In this document: piece by piece, positions 7,757-18,200 of the stretch
Layout: every line of letters starts with the position of its first letter
How positions within the stretch are numbered: position 1 is the first letter of the stretch
Source of the DNA: Euryarchaeota archaeon
GTDB lineage: Archaea; Thermoplasmatota; SW-10-69-26; JACQPN01
Direction of reading: 5' to 3'
Length of the DNA stretch: 64,000 bases
Assembly (NCBI GenBank): GCA_016207515.1
Contig: JACQPN010000025.1
Coordinates: forward strand, 1 to 64,000
Notes under the pieces: model-generated
What the model saw: the letters and a program-made list of their open reading frames with translations, nothing else
The model's database searches: none
What the model was told of the DNA's origin: nothing
Made by a program: the position numbers and the translations under genes

Positions 7757-8986
7757 TCATGTCTTATAGTCCTTGATGCGGCCGATGAGGTCGGCCACTT
7801 CGGCGGCCTTGACCTCCCCGCCCGGATATATGAGTTGTCTCAACCGCTCGTCGCCGACGAGCCGGGAGAGCCCTTCCGGGCCAAGGTCGCGCCAGGCGTC
7901 GTTGTCAATACCATTGACGATTTTAACCTTGTGTATGGCGCTTTCCCGGAGCCGCTCGGAGATCGGCGTCCCCCCGTTCGGGTGCGGGACGGCGACGTCG
8001 AGGAGGGGCTCGTGGGAAAGCAGCTCCTTTGGCCGTTCGATCATGAACATCGCAAGCACCGCCGCGACAAGCGCACCAACGAGGACGACGACGCGCAAGA
8101 GTGCGTCCTGCGTGGGCACGACGCCGGCGGAGATGAGCAACCGGGCCAGGAAATCGTCGCCTGCGGGGGCGTGCCTGGACTCGTCGATGAGCACCGAGCC
8201 GCCAGCGTCCCGAAACAGGGTGAGGACGAGCCGCTCGGCCATCTCCTGGTTCTCGTAGTCGCTTCGGAGCATCAGTTCGTTCGAGAAGATCTGCGGATCG
8301 GAGACGAAGGCGACGCGACGGTCCTTCGACACGTATGCGACGGCGAATCCGCGCGGGTCGTTGAAATCGGTCCCGTCCTTCACGCCGTTTCCGGCCTGGT
8401 CGGACGGCGTCGGGGAGTCCACGTAGGCGGCCGGGGTGGTCCTTGCGACCGTCTCCCCGTCGGCACCTGGCGAGATGCCAAGCGACGTCGGGACGTCGGT
8501 GAGGATCGACCAGTTGCGTCCCTCCAATGAGAGATTGACGGGCACAAGAGATTGGTTGCGTAGCTCGAGCGGGTTGGCGGTGAATGATTCGTCACGCAAG
8601 GCCCTCCTGTCGAAGCTCACGCCGAACTCTCGCGAAAGCGCGTTGGCGTAACCGAAATCATCGGCGACGAGTATCGACCCGCCGCGGCTGTGGAAGGCGA
8701 GCAGAGCCTCTATCTCCCCGCCAAGGAATTCGCGTTCGACGCCGATCGCGACGTAGAGGTGGTCGTTTGCGTCGGTGACGCCGTTGAGGACAAGCGGGGA
8801 AGAGACGATGGAGCCGGCCTCGAGTCCGTTGTCGCGTATCGTCTCCCTGAAACGCGAAAGGTCGGCTCTGCCGCCGTAGGCCGAAAGTTGCGACCTGCCT
8901 GGCGAAAGGACGTACGGGACCAACGCGACTGCGATGAGCAAGAAGACGACCGAAATCGCGACCGCACGTCGTAGGTCGACCTTCAT
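7757..8986 (-). CDS. DUF4350 domain membrane protein
   Basis: A 409-aa protein with one N-terminal membrane helix (about 8-27) and one further helix (about 310-332), enclosing a DUF4350-like alpha/beta domain. Characteristic parts are G-G-E-I-E-A-L-L-A-F-H (near 85) and G-G-S-I-L-V-A-D-D-F-G-Y, then D-P-Q-I-F-S-N-E-L near 240 and L-I-D-E-S-R-H near 285. DUF4350 genes are regular companions of MoxR and DUF58, where they are thought to be accessory membrane subunits. The frame is open further upstream, but I choose the ATG at 8986 because it starts the membrane helix and forms an ATGA overlap with the stop of the 2099-aa gene. The MoxR gene follows after 10 bp. Confidence 0.85.
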   Translation of the reverse strand: MKVDLRRAVAISVVFLLIAVALVPYVLSPGRSQLSAYGGRADLSRFRETIRDNGLEAGSIVSSPLVLNGVTDANDHLYVAIGVEREFLGGEIEALLAFHSRGGSILVADDFGYANALSREFGVSFDRRALRDESFTANPLELRNQSLVPVNLSLEGRNWSILTDVPTSLGISPGADGETVARTTPAAYVDSPTPSDQAGNGVKDGTDFNDPRGFAVAYVSKDRRVAFVSDPQIFSNELMLRSDYENQEMAERLVLTLFRDAGGSVLIDESRHAPAGDDFLARLLISAGVVPTQDALLRVVVLVGALVAAVLAMFMIERPKELLSHEPLLDVAVPHPNGGTPISERLRESAIHKVKIVNGIDNDAWRDLGPEGLSRLVGDERLRQLIYPGGEVKAAEVADLIGRIKDYKT

Positions 8987-11900
8987 CGCACGTCCCCCGC
9001 CCCGGCCGTTGGGGGCCCTGGCCGCGTGCCCTTGTTGACGGATAGGCCGCGCTGTACCGCCCTGAAAGCGGAGATCGCCCGTTGGCGCTCGGCGGGACCT
9101 ATCTCGTGGGCGGAATAACGCGCCTCCTCGAATAGGCCGATGAACTCGTCGAGCCGGGTCTCGTCGACCGGGAACGCCGCCTTGACGGCGACGGAGAACT
9201 CTTGGGCCGTAAGGTCGGGTGTGACCGCATAGCCGTACTTCCGCAGGTACTCGACGAGCGCCCGGTATGCCGCAAGGATCGTCGCGACGTACTCGCTTCC
9301 CGCGACCAACTGGCCTTCGGCGCGCTTGAGGATCGCAGCCGCCTCCGTTGCGGCCGAGCGGCTCCAATACACGTAGGCGGCGGCGAGGCCCACCGCAAGG
9401 AGGGCGAACGCGGCGGCCGCTAGAACGAGCGCCTCTTCGCGGCTCACGGGGCCGAAGGCCGCGAGCGAATTGATGCTGAAAGTGCGTGTCGCCGGAAGGA
9501 GGATGTCGCTTCCCTGGTAGCGCACGTCGACCTGTGTCTTTCCCTCGGAGAGGACCTTCGCCGGGAAAGTCGCTTCGCCCGTGTCGTTCGTGCGTAGCAG
9601 GAACGGGTAGATGTAACCGGAGACGCGCAGTTGCAGCACCGCGTCCTTGATGGGGCCGCCCTCGTCGTCGAGCAATTGGATCCTCCCGACGAAGGACTGC
9701 CCGACCGTGAGGCGGTTCGGCGTGTAGAGGCGAAGGTCGGTCTCCCCGACGACGCTCACCTCCTCGACGAAATCCGTGCCGAAATGGTTCTTGTCCCCAC
9801 GGTAGCGTAGGACGAAGGGGTACTTTCCGCGCTCCATGTCGATCGGTAGGCGCAGGCTCGCGTTCATGGCGCCACCGCTTGCGGTGTTGAGCACGGCGAG
9901 CTTCGCGTCGCCAAGGAGTGCCTCCACCTCGGCGCCGCGGATCGGACGTCCGAACTCGTCGATTAGGCGTGCTGTGAGCGCGACCTGGCCGCCGCGCACG
10001 AACCCCGTGACGGAGTCGAGCTTCACCGTGGTGCGGGCGATCGTTATGTACTTGGCGCTTCCCGTCGCGTCCCCGTATATCCCTTCGCCCACGTACTTCG
10101 CTTCGATGACGAAATCCACGACATCCGTCGTCTGGGGAAGGTATTCGGCCTCGAAGTCGCCGCCGAAATCGGTCACGACGTTTCCGATGCTCGCCCCATT
10201 GACCTTCACGTTGACGCGTGCGCTTGGGACGACGTTGCCTTCATCGTTTGTGAGCCGCCCCGTGATGTTGAGGCGTCCGAAGGGGAGGACCTTGTCCGGC
10301 AGCGTGATGGTCACACGCGTCACGACGTTGAAGTAGGTCACTACCTCAGGACTGGCTTTCTTGAGGCCGTCGACGGAACCCGGGTAACGGGCCCGGGCCT
10401 CCACGAGGCCGAGCGTCTTGTTCGCCGGCAACGCGACCCCGCGTTCGAACCGGCCGTTCGCGTCGGTGGTGGCCGGCTCGAGTGCCTCGCCTTCGAAGCT
10501 CACGTTCACCGTCTGCGAGGCGATTGGTCGTCCGAGCGCGTCGAGGAGGCGTCCGCCCAGGACGACGACGTTGCCGCGTTCGAGGCGTTTCGGCGGGAAC
10601 TCAAGGCTCGTCGTGGTCACGACGCTGTAGACGGCGACGGTCGAGGATTGCGCGTAGAGGTTCGTCCCCGTGAAACTCACGACGACGGAGGTCTCGCCGA
10701 CCCCCGGGGTGGAGAACCTGGAGATCGTGGTCTTGAACGTGCTCGTCGCGTTGTCGACGGGGACCTCGACGTTGCTTGCACCGAGGGCGACTCGCACCGT
10801 TAGCCTCTCCTTGACGGAGAAATCCCGGACGGGCCGACCCGCCTGATCCACCAATTGGCCGGCGACCACCACGTCCTCGGACACCAAGGGCCTGAAGTAC
10901 TGTGGATCAAGCACCACGCGCGTGGACTGCGTGATGATCACGGATTCGACGACGGCGCTTGCCGCCGAGAAGGAATTGGCCTGCGGGAATTGAACGACGA
11001 ACGTCCGGGCCTCCGGCGTCGCGTCGCGTGGGATCGGCGCCTCCAGGCGGTACCGGCCGGCCGCGTCAAGAGTGGTCTCGACCGCCGCGCCGTAGGATGC
11101 CATCGTGACGTTGCCGATCGCCGGGTGGTCGTCCACGTCGACGACTTTGCCTGTTATCACTAGGCTCTCGCCCGCCCGCACGCTCCGCCTTTCGTTCTCG
11201 ACCACGGCCGTCATCGAAGTGCCGAAGAGTATGTCGACGCCTGCTTCGGAGGTGGAGGGAAGCGTCAACCTGTCCGCGTCGCCGGCGAAGCTCGCGTTAA
11301 GCGGGTAGCGTCCGCGCTGGGGAAGCGTCCCGACGGGGATCGTGAACTGGAAAGAGCCAGAGGCGTCGGTGGTGACCGTGGACTGCGTCCCATTGTTGAA
11401 ACGAATCGTCACGTCCTTGCCGCTTATCGGCAGGCCCACGCGGTCAAGGAGCGTCCCGGATCCGTTGAGTATGCCGCCGTTCTCGGCCTTGAGGTCCGTC
11501 GGCAATCGTATGCGCGTCTCCGACCTCACGGTGAACGGTTGCGCGTAGGCGACGACGTCTGGCTTGTAGGTGCCCTCGGCGTTTCGCGTGACGATCGAGC
11601 CTGTGACATCCCGGTTCTTCGCGGCAAAGGCGTACGGCCCGTCGATGGCGCTCACGGCGTAGGCCCAAACGAACAGGCGGTCGTCGAGCCCCAAGGGGAC
11701 GGTGCCCGTGTCGAGCGCCCACGTGACGGTCTCACCGGCCGAGTGGTTCGTCCCGAACAGTATCGCCGGGGCGCGAAGGAGCAACGAGTGGTCGCTTGCG
11801 AGGCTAAGGACCATCGTGAAGGTCCCGTCCGGCATCGTCTGCGCGGCGCCCGCGACCCTCGACTCGTTCGAGCTTTTCCTCACGAAGTTCGCAAGCACCA

Positions 11901-14900
11901 TGGCCCCGCCGACGGGTTTGCCCTTGTCCGCCGTGTCCTCATCCACCATGAGCGTCCCGGTGACCGTCACCGAGTCGCCCTTGAAAAGGGAGTTCGCCGA
12001 CACCGAATCGATCGTCAGCTTGGTCCTTGCCATGTCGCGCGCGTCAGGCACGCCGTCCCCATCGCGGTCGATGTCTCGCGTGGCCGTCCGTTGCGACGTC
12101 ACCCAGTTCCTCGCGGCGACGGGATCTTTCGGGTCGAGGCTACCTGAGTTGTTGTGGTCGAAGAACGGCTGGGCGTCCTCACCGTTGAAATCGTCGAGCC
12201 CGTCGTTGTCGTAGTCGAGGTCGCTTCCCACCTGTTGGTCCGCGTCGTCGACGTACCCGTCTTTCGACGAATCGCCGTCGGTGTCGCTACCCGGTGGGCC
12301 GCCGGGAACAGACCTAGGCGACGAGCCGAACCACCAGACGCCGTCGGTCGCGGGGTCCCAATCGCGGGGCAGGCCTAGCCTGTATTCGGTGAGGTCGTCC
12401 AGGCCGTCGCCACCGTCGGCCTCGACGGTGTCGCTGTTGACTGCGCCGACGTTCAACGTCGGGTTGAGGCCGTAGTAGACCTCCCAACCGTCCGGCATCC
12501 CGTCGCCTCCGCCATCTTCACTGTCGAATGCTGCCGGGTCGGTCCCAAACTCGTCCTCGCCGAGGAAGGTTCCGGCCCTTTCGACGATGCCGCGCGCCCG
12601 GAACCGAGCACTCATCTCGGCGATGGTGCAACGGGGCGGCGGTGGGTTCGAAGTCGAGATGGAGGGTCCGTCGAGGAGGGAATCCCTGTCGGAGTCGAAG
12701 TCCGCGACCAGCGTGCGCCGCTCCTGGATGTTGGTTATCCCGTCGCAGTCGAGATCGCCGTTCGGGTCGTCGTCGAACGGCATCAAGGCGTCTAGGCTCC
12801 TGTCGACCTCGTTCCCATCGGTCTCGCCGCCGAGGTCCGTGTCGCCCACGTCCGATCCGTCGGACGTCTTGTCCGTCGGGACGGGGGAGGTGCCGCGCTC
12901 GAATTCCTCGAGGTTCGTGAGGCCGTCCGCGTCGAAATCGCTCGTCGCACCTTCGCCATTTATCGGGCTCAGCTCTATCGCTATCGCGGGGTTCACGCCC
13001 GAGTAGTATAATTCCCAGGCGTCTGGGAGCGAATCGTCGTCCGTGTCCGTCTTGTCGGGGTTAAGGAAGAAATTGTAGGCCGCCTCATAGGTGAGTTCGA
13101 ACGTGCCGTGGACGCGTACTACCGTGCGCGACCCCCCACCGCTTTTCGGGATGTTGTAGAAGACGTCGCCCCCGGTACCGCTCGAGGACGCCTCCGTGGG
13201 CACGAAGCTCTCCTTGTTCTTTGCGTCAAGCGGGACGCTTGAGGTGAGCTCGCCTGCGGTGGGACTCCCGTCGCGCCCCGCGAAGCGCACGTATTCCAGT
13301 TTTGAGAGCGTCTGCCTGGCGTCGCTCGAGTTCAACGGGTTCCTCTTGAAGTAGACCTCCCACCCGTCAGTGATGTTGTCGGCGTCCGAATCGCCGAGGT
13401 TCGGGTTCGTGCCCCGGGCAAACTCCTCGATGTTCGTGTAGACGAGGCGTAGGACGCTGCCGCCCGTGTAGAAGCGGGCGCCGTCTCCGTCGAGGTCCCT
13501 GTCCGCGTCGGATTTCCCGTCCGAAAGGCGAAGCGAATCCCGGGCGCTCGCGTTCAGGTTCCAGTCAAGAAGCGTGTCGTTGAAAGAGGCGAACCGGTTC
13601 TCCCAGTCGTCCGGCAACTGGTCCTGGTCGCTGTCGCGCGTCCCCGGGTCGGTGACCGGCAGGGTGCGCAGGTCCTCCCGTCCGAGCGACGCTTTTCTTC
13701 TCGGGGGGACCAACTCGTCCCCGTCGAGTATGGTGTCGGCGTCCGAGTCCGGGTCCACGACGTTCGGGATCCCATCGATGTCAATGTCCCCACCGGGTTG
13801 GAGGGCCCGCTTGATGTCCTCGCCCGTCTCAACACCGCTCACGTTCCGCCTTCCCCTCTCGGCCTTTATGGCGGCGATCGCCTCGTCCGACACGGTCAGC
13901 GAGCGCAAGGTCCAGTACGCGTGCTCGTCGCCGTCGAGAAGCCCGTCACCGTCGCTGTCCCCGGCCACGGGCGAAAGACGCGGCGTCGACTCGAATGAGA
14001 CCTCGAAGGCGTCGTCGAGGCCGTCGAGGTCGGTGTCCGGCCTCCTCGGATCGGTCCGGGCGAACGTCAAGTTCCTCGTGCCCCGCAAGGCGTAACCATC
14101 GAACTCCTCGAGGTCCGTGAGCCCATCGCCGTCGGTGTCCGCAAGGCTAGGGCTTGACGTCGTCCTGAACGTCCTTTCCTCCACGGTTATCTCCCAACCG
14201 CCGACCTCCTGCAAGTCGCTTAGGCCGTCGCCGTCGGTGTCCTTGGAGCGCGGGTCCGAGAACGCGAGGAACTCCTGGAGGTTCGTGAGTCCGTCGGAGT
14301 CGAGGTCGGCCGATGCGTCCCCCGGCGAGAGGGGGTCGAGGAAGTACTTCACTTCCCAACCGTCGCCCATCCCGTCGGCGTCGGTGTCGTTGTTTCCAGG
14401 GTCGAGGCCTATGGAGAAGAGGAAGGCCCGGTTCGTGACGTTCTCGGCCAGCACCCCTAAGACGCGTGCGGAGAAGAGGAACTCGTCCTGGGTGGTGAGC
14501 CCGTCGCCGTCCGGGTCGAGGAACGCGACGCCCACGTCGAGAGCGTCCAACTTGTAGAAGACCAGCCACCCGTCGGCTATCCCCGCGCCGCTTGTCGAGA
14601 AGCGCACGGGGTCGGTCTTGTAATTGTCGATCTCCTGCGGGTCCTCGAGGCCGTCGTCGTCCGAATCGCGTTTCGACGCGTTCGTGCCGCGGCGGAACTC
14701 GTCGATGTTCACGAGGCCGTCCCCGTCGTTGTCGGCGGCCGCGTCGTTACGCGATGGGTCGAGGCCGCTTCGGATCTCATAACCGTCGGGCATCCCATCG
14801 GCGTCGGAATCCGGCGCCCACGGGTCGGTGCCTGCCACGAACTCGCCTACGTTGTCGAGCCCGTCACGGTCGGCGTCGTCGCCGGAGTCGAAAACGGACG

Positions 14901-15282
14901 CGTCGGGCCGGTAGACGCCGCTCACCGCGTCGAGTCGCCGGTTGTCGGCCTCCCACTTGTCGGGTGCCCCGTCCCCGTCGGTGTCCGCCTTGAACGGGTC
15001 GGACCCGTAACGGAAGAGCTCATCGAGGTCGGAGACGCCGTCGGAATCCGAGTCCGCGATCGCGAGCGAACTGTCCTCCGTCACGTTCTCAAGGCCAAGT
15101 TGCCTGCTTTCCGAGAAGCGGCCGAAGTAAGTGCTTCCCACGGCTGCCACGATGACAAGGCCCGATACGAGTAGGAGCCCGGCAGCCGCGAGGCGGCGCC
15201 TTCGCGCGCGTAGGAACGCGAACAGGTCACCGGCCGTCGCCATACGAGGCCGGCGCGTCTCTCGAGTGATGCCCTTTCCCAT
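8983..15282 (-). CDS. Giant surface protein: TSP3 calcium repeats, Ig-like repeats, cytoplasmic DUF4129
   Basis: A 2099-aa protein anchored at both ends. A basic N-terminus leads into a membrane helix (about 31-52). Residues 70-1085 are dense thrombospondin type-3 calcium-binding repeats of the D-x-D-x-D-G-x-x-D form. Residues about 1090-1930 hold about eight Ig-like/carboxypeptidase-regulatory-like repeats (G-R-L-x-D-x-x-G-R-P-I, then T-D-A-x-G-x-F). A second membrane helix (about 1951-1973) leads to a DUF4129 domain (about 1985-2085) with T-A-Q-E-F and E-A-R-Y-S. DUF4129 normally ends transglutaminase-type proteins of MoxR operons; no transglutaminase core is present. Predicted topology puts the long middle outside and DUF4129 inside, next to the MoxR system. 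The ATG abuts the upstream TAG with no gap, and the stop overlaps the DUF4350 start. Confidence 0.88.
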   Translation of the reverse strand: MGKGITRETRRPRMATAGDLFAFLRARRRRLAAAGLLLVSGLVIVAAVGSTYFGRFSESRQLGLENVTEDSSLAIADSDSDGVSDLDELFRYGSDPFKADTDGDGAPDKWEADNRRLDAVSGVYRPDASVFDSGDDADRDGLDNVGEFVAGTDPWAPDSDADGMPDGYEIRSGLDPSRNDAAADNDGDGLVNIDEFRRGTNASKRDSDDDGLEDPQEIDNYKTDPVRFSTSGAGIADGWLVFYKLDALDVGVAFLDPDGDGLTTQDEFLFSARVLGVLAENVTNRAFLFSIGLDPGNNDTDADGMGDGWEVKYFLDPLSPGDASADLDSDGLTNLQEFLAFSDPRSKDTDGDGLSDLQEVGGWEITVEERTFRTTSSPSLADTDGDGLTDLEEFDGYALRGTRNLTFARTDPRRPDTDLDGLDDAFEVSFESTPRLSPVAGDSDGDGLLDGDEHAYWTLRSLTVSDEAIAAIKAERGRRNVSGVETGEDIKRALQPGGDIDIDGIPNVVDPDSDADTILDGDELVPPRRKASLGREDLRTLPVTDPGTRDSDQDQLPDDWENRFASFNDTLLDWNLNASARDSLRLSDGKSDADRDLDGDGARFYTGGSVLRLVYTNIEEFARGTNPNLGDSDADNITDGWEVYFKRNPLNSSDARQTLSKLEYVRFAGRDGSPTAGELTSSVPLDAKNKESFVPTEASSSGTGGDVFYNIPKSGGGSRTVVRVHGTFELTYEAAYNFFLNPDKTDTDDDSLPDAWELYYSGVNPAIAIELSPINGEGATSDFDADGLTNLEEFERGTSPVPTDKTSDGSDVGDTDLGGETDGNEVDRSLDALMPFDDDPNGDLDCDGITNIQERRTLVADFDSDRDSLLDGPSISTSNPPPPRCTIAEMSARFRARGIVERAGTFLGEDEFGTDPAAFDSEDGGGDGMPDGWEVYYGLNPTLNVGAVNSDTVEADGGDGLDDLTEYRLGLPRDWDPATDGVWWFGSSPRSVPGGPPGSDTDGDSSKDGYVDDADQQVGSDLDYDNDGLDDFNGEDAQPFFDHNNSGSLDPKDPVAARNWVTSQRTATRDIDRDGDGVPDARDMARTKLTIDSVSANSLFKGDSVTVTGTLMVDEDTADKGKPVGGAMVLANFVRKSSNESRVAGAAQTMPDGTFTMVLSLASDHSLLLRAPAILFGTNHSAGETVTWALDTGTVPLGLDDRLFVWAYAVSAIDGPYAFAAKNRDVTGSIVTRNAEGTYKPDVVAYAQPFTVRSETRIRLPTDLKAENGGILNGSGTLLDRVGLPISGKDVTIRFNNGTQSTVTTDASGSFQFTIPVGTLPQRGRYPLNASFAGDADRLTLPSTSEAGVDILFGTSMTAVVENERRSVRAGESLVITGKVVDVDDHPAIGNVTMASYGAAVETTLDAAGRYRLEAPIPRDATPEARTFVVQFPQANSFSAASAVVESVIITQSTRVVLDPQYFRPLVSEDVVVAGQLVDQAGRPVRDFSVKERLTVRVALGASNVEVPVDNATSTFKTTISRFSTPGVGETSVVVSFTGTNLYAQSSTVAVYSVVTTTSLEFPPKRLERGNVVVLGGRLLDALGRPIASQTVNVSFEGEALEPATTDANGRFERGVALPANKTLGLVEARARYPGSVDGLKKASPEVVTYFNVVTRVTITLPDKVLPFGRLNITGRLTNDEGNVVPSARVNVKVNGASIGNVVTDFGGDFEAEYLPQTTDVVDFVIEAKYVGEGIYGDATGSAKYITIARTTVKLDSVTGFVRGGQVALTARLIDEFGRPIRGAEVEALLGDAKLAVLNTASGGAMNASLRLPIDMERGKYPFVLRYRGDKNHFGTDFVEEVSVVGETDLRLYTPNRLTVGQSFVGRIQLLDDEGGPIKDAVLQLRVSGYIYPFLLRTNDTGEATFPAKVLSEGKTQVDVRYQGSDILLPATRTFSINSLAAFGPVSREEALVLAAAAFALLAVGLAAAYVYWSRSAATEAAAILKRAEGQLVAGSEYVATILAAYRALVEYLRKYGYAVTPDLTAQEFSVAVKAAFPVDETRLDEFIGLFEEARYSAHEIGPAERQRAISAFRAVQRGLSVNKGTRPGPPTAGAGDVR

Positions 15283-18200
15283 CTACCTCCTCCGTCGTAG
15301 GAAGGCCGCAGGGGCAAGTGAGAGGAGGAGATAAATGACTTGGGGTCCCGGGGTGGAGAAACTGCGGGAGAGGTCGGCCTCCACTGCGTTGTTCTCCTCA
15401 TCCGTCTCCCGGTACGAACCCGCCGGGTCCACGGTGAAGCGAGCCGTCTTTGCCTCCTTCGTCGCCGTCCACGGGATCTGCACCGTGCGCGGTTCCTCCG
15501 GGGGAAGGCTCTCGATGGTGACGTTTCTCAACGCCACGCCGTCGATGACCATCTCGATGAGTACACCGGTGGCCGGTGCCGTCCCGTGGTTCACCACTTT
15601 GAGGTTGAAGGAGACCGGCTCGTCCGCGCTCAAGCGGTCGGGCTTCGATACGTCGATTATCTCCAGGTCGTACTGGATCTGCGTCACGTTGAACGGGTAC
15701 GCTTGATCCGTCCCTGACAGGGTCGTAACGAGGTCGAAGCGCGGCGACCTTTCGCCGAACGTCTCCGGCGAACGCACCGTCACGTTCACCGCCGCGGTCT
15801 CCCCTGGCCCGAGGGCGACGACACCGTCCACGGGGTCGGAAAGGAAAGCCTCCCAACCTGCCGGGCCCTTCACGCCGAGCTTCGTCGAGACGTTCACGTT
15901 CCCTACGTTCTCGACGATGAGTCCTACGCGCCTTGACGCCCCGGGTGCCACGAGGACGTTACGCTCCTCCTGTTCGACGGAGAGCACTTCAAGGCGTTTC
16001 ACGAGTGCCGTGAAGTTGATAGTGGTGAGGTTCGTCGTGTGGACGCGCTCGTCCCTGAAAGTGAGTCCGATGGAGACGTTGTAAGCGCCCGGTTTCGCGT
16101 TCTTCACCATCTCGAAGTTGGCCTTGAAAAGGCGGCTTTCCCCCGGGAGCATCTCCTGCGGGGCTAGGGGTTCCCGCCCGAGGTAGCGCCAACCCGCCGG
16201 TAGGCCCGCGGGGTTGATCTCCAATTGGAATGGCCCGTTGGCCTGACTTTTCACCTGCATCTCATAGGAGATCGGTTCACCGGGGAGCAGGTTCTTCCCC
16301 GGTGCCGCGGTGAGTTCATTCGTGAAATTGTTCGCGACGACGGCCTCAAGTACCACCGAATCGCTGGGAAGCGTCGCGTTCAACGTCTCAAGTTGCGACG
16401 TCGCGATGACGCGCGACTGGACGAGACGCCCCACTTCGACCGCGTCGGGTGCTGTAAGCGTGAAGTTCACCACTTTCACATCGAGACGGTTGCCGAGGGG
16501 GTCGAGTTTTCCCTGGCCTTCGAGCGGGAACTGGATGTCGGAGAGGTTCGCCTTCCACCCCGCGGGAAACGCCCCGGAGAACGTCATCTTCACCGTCGTC
16601 GCCGCTCCAAGGTTGGTGACCTCCACGGGGTAGACCGTGGAATTACGGGGAAGGATGAACTTGGACGCAGCATCCACCCCGACCTTGATGCGGCTCTCGA
16701 CGTTGATGAGGGTACTTGCCGCGAGTTGATCCACCTTGCTGGCGTCGTTCTCGCTCACGGCTTGGATGGTCGCCGTGAACGGGATCGGTTGGTCCGTGTC
16801 TGGCGCGCTCACGTTGAAGACTATGACCTTCTCCTCCCCCACCATGAGGTTAAGCGTCACGGCGGGCTTTCCGAAGGAGTCGGTTAGCGCTTCCCCGGTG
16901 GGGCCAAGAAGCGTCGAATTGAATCCAAGCCTGTCTCCCCGCGTCGTTGAGAACGTGAGCACGTCGTCGCCGGTGCCGGTGTTCTTCACCGCTATCTGGT
17001 AAGCCGTCGAGGCTCCGGCGGCGATGACGCGGGAGATCTCCTTCTTCCCGTTCGACACGAACTTCATCTCGAACTCGTACTTCGTCTGCACGGTGCCAAG
17101 CCCCTGCGCCCGGTCCTTCATGTTGGGGTTTCCGACCGATTGGGCGGTCACGGTGAGCGTCACCGAGTCTCCCGTCGAGGCGTTCGATGGCACTTGGAGC
17201 ACCACGGGGACTTCCCGCTCCTCGAGGTAAGAGACGTTCTCGATTATCGCCGCCCCGAGGCTCGTCTTCCACCCGTCCCGATCGACGGCGACCGAGAGGC
17301 CAATGCTGTCCGAAAGGCCGTGACCCTTCACGTCCCGGGCGAGGTTGCGGACGACGAAGTTGAAGACCGCCGAATCACCGGGTTTCAACGTGTTCGTGAC
17401 GAAACGCGTGTCGTCTTTCCAGGCGAGGAGGTAGCCGAAGTACTCGGCCTGGCCCATTTCGTAAAGGGGCGAGCCGAGGCGGCCAGGGTAGAAGGTGAAG
17501 TACGACTTTTCTCGTTCGAGCATCTTGTACAGGAAGACCGGCTTGTTCGAAGTGACACGGTAGTTTCCGACGGGCATCAGGTTCTGGGTGGTGGCGGCCT
17601 TGTTGAGGACCACCGTGTTCTGGCTTATCGTGCGGTTCACGATGTTGTCGCCGGACGAGTAGTTGTATATGCTCAGCCGCGTGTCGTTGTAGATGGCGAA
17701 CGCGAAGGCGCGGGCCCTCTTCGTGTTCGTGTGGTGCTCTGTCACCACGGGTTCGAACACCTTGCCCCCGACTCCTCCCACGGCGTGGATGCCGACTTCG
17801 CCCGAGGTCACGGATATCCTGGAGGCCGTGGAAGTGAAGCCATAGATGGGGGCATCCAACGCGTGCGCGGGTTGGAATTTGTTGTAAGAGTGTCCGCCGG
17901 CGCCTGCCGTGAATGTCCCGCGCACGGCCGCTGCCGGGTTCAGGTACTCGTAGGCGGTGACGCTCCCGGCGCCCTGCCCCACGACGTCGAAGTCGATGCT
18001 GGCTGTTCCGACGAGGAGTTTCCCGAAAGGAGCGCCGTATTGGCTGTGCATCTGGTAACCGACGAGCCCCTTCGTGTATCCGGCGGCATGGATCGATATT
18101 GGAGCGTCGCTCGTCACCAGGGCCAAGGCACCTGGGAGGAACGCCGGGTACACTTCGCCTTGCATGATCTTCATTGATTGACGCGGGACGCTGATGCTCA

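Noticed and set aside
9000-15000. DNA-level tandem repeats in the TSP3 region
   Set aside because: The recurring GTCGCCGTC-like runs encode the D-x-D-G-D motifs; it is a protein repeat.
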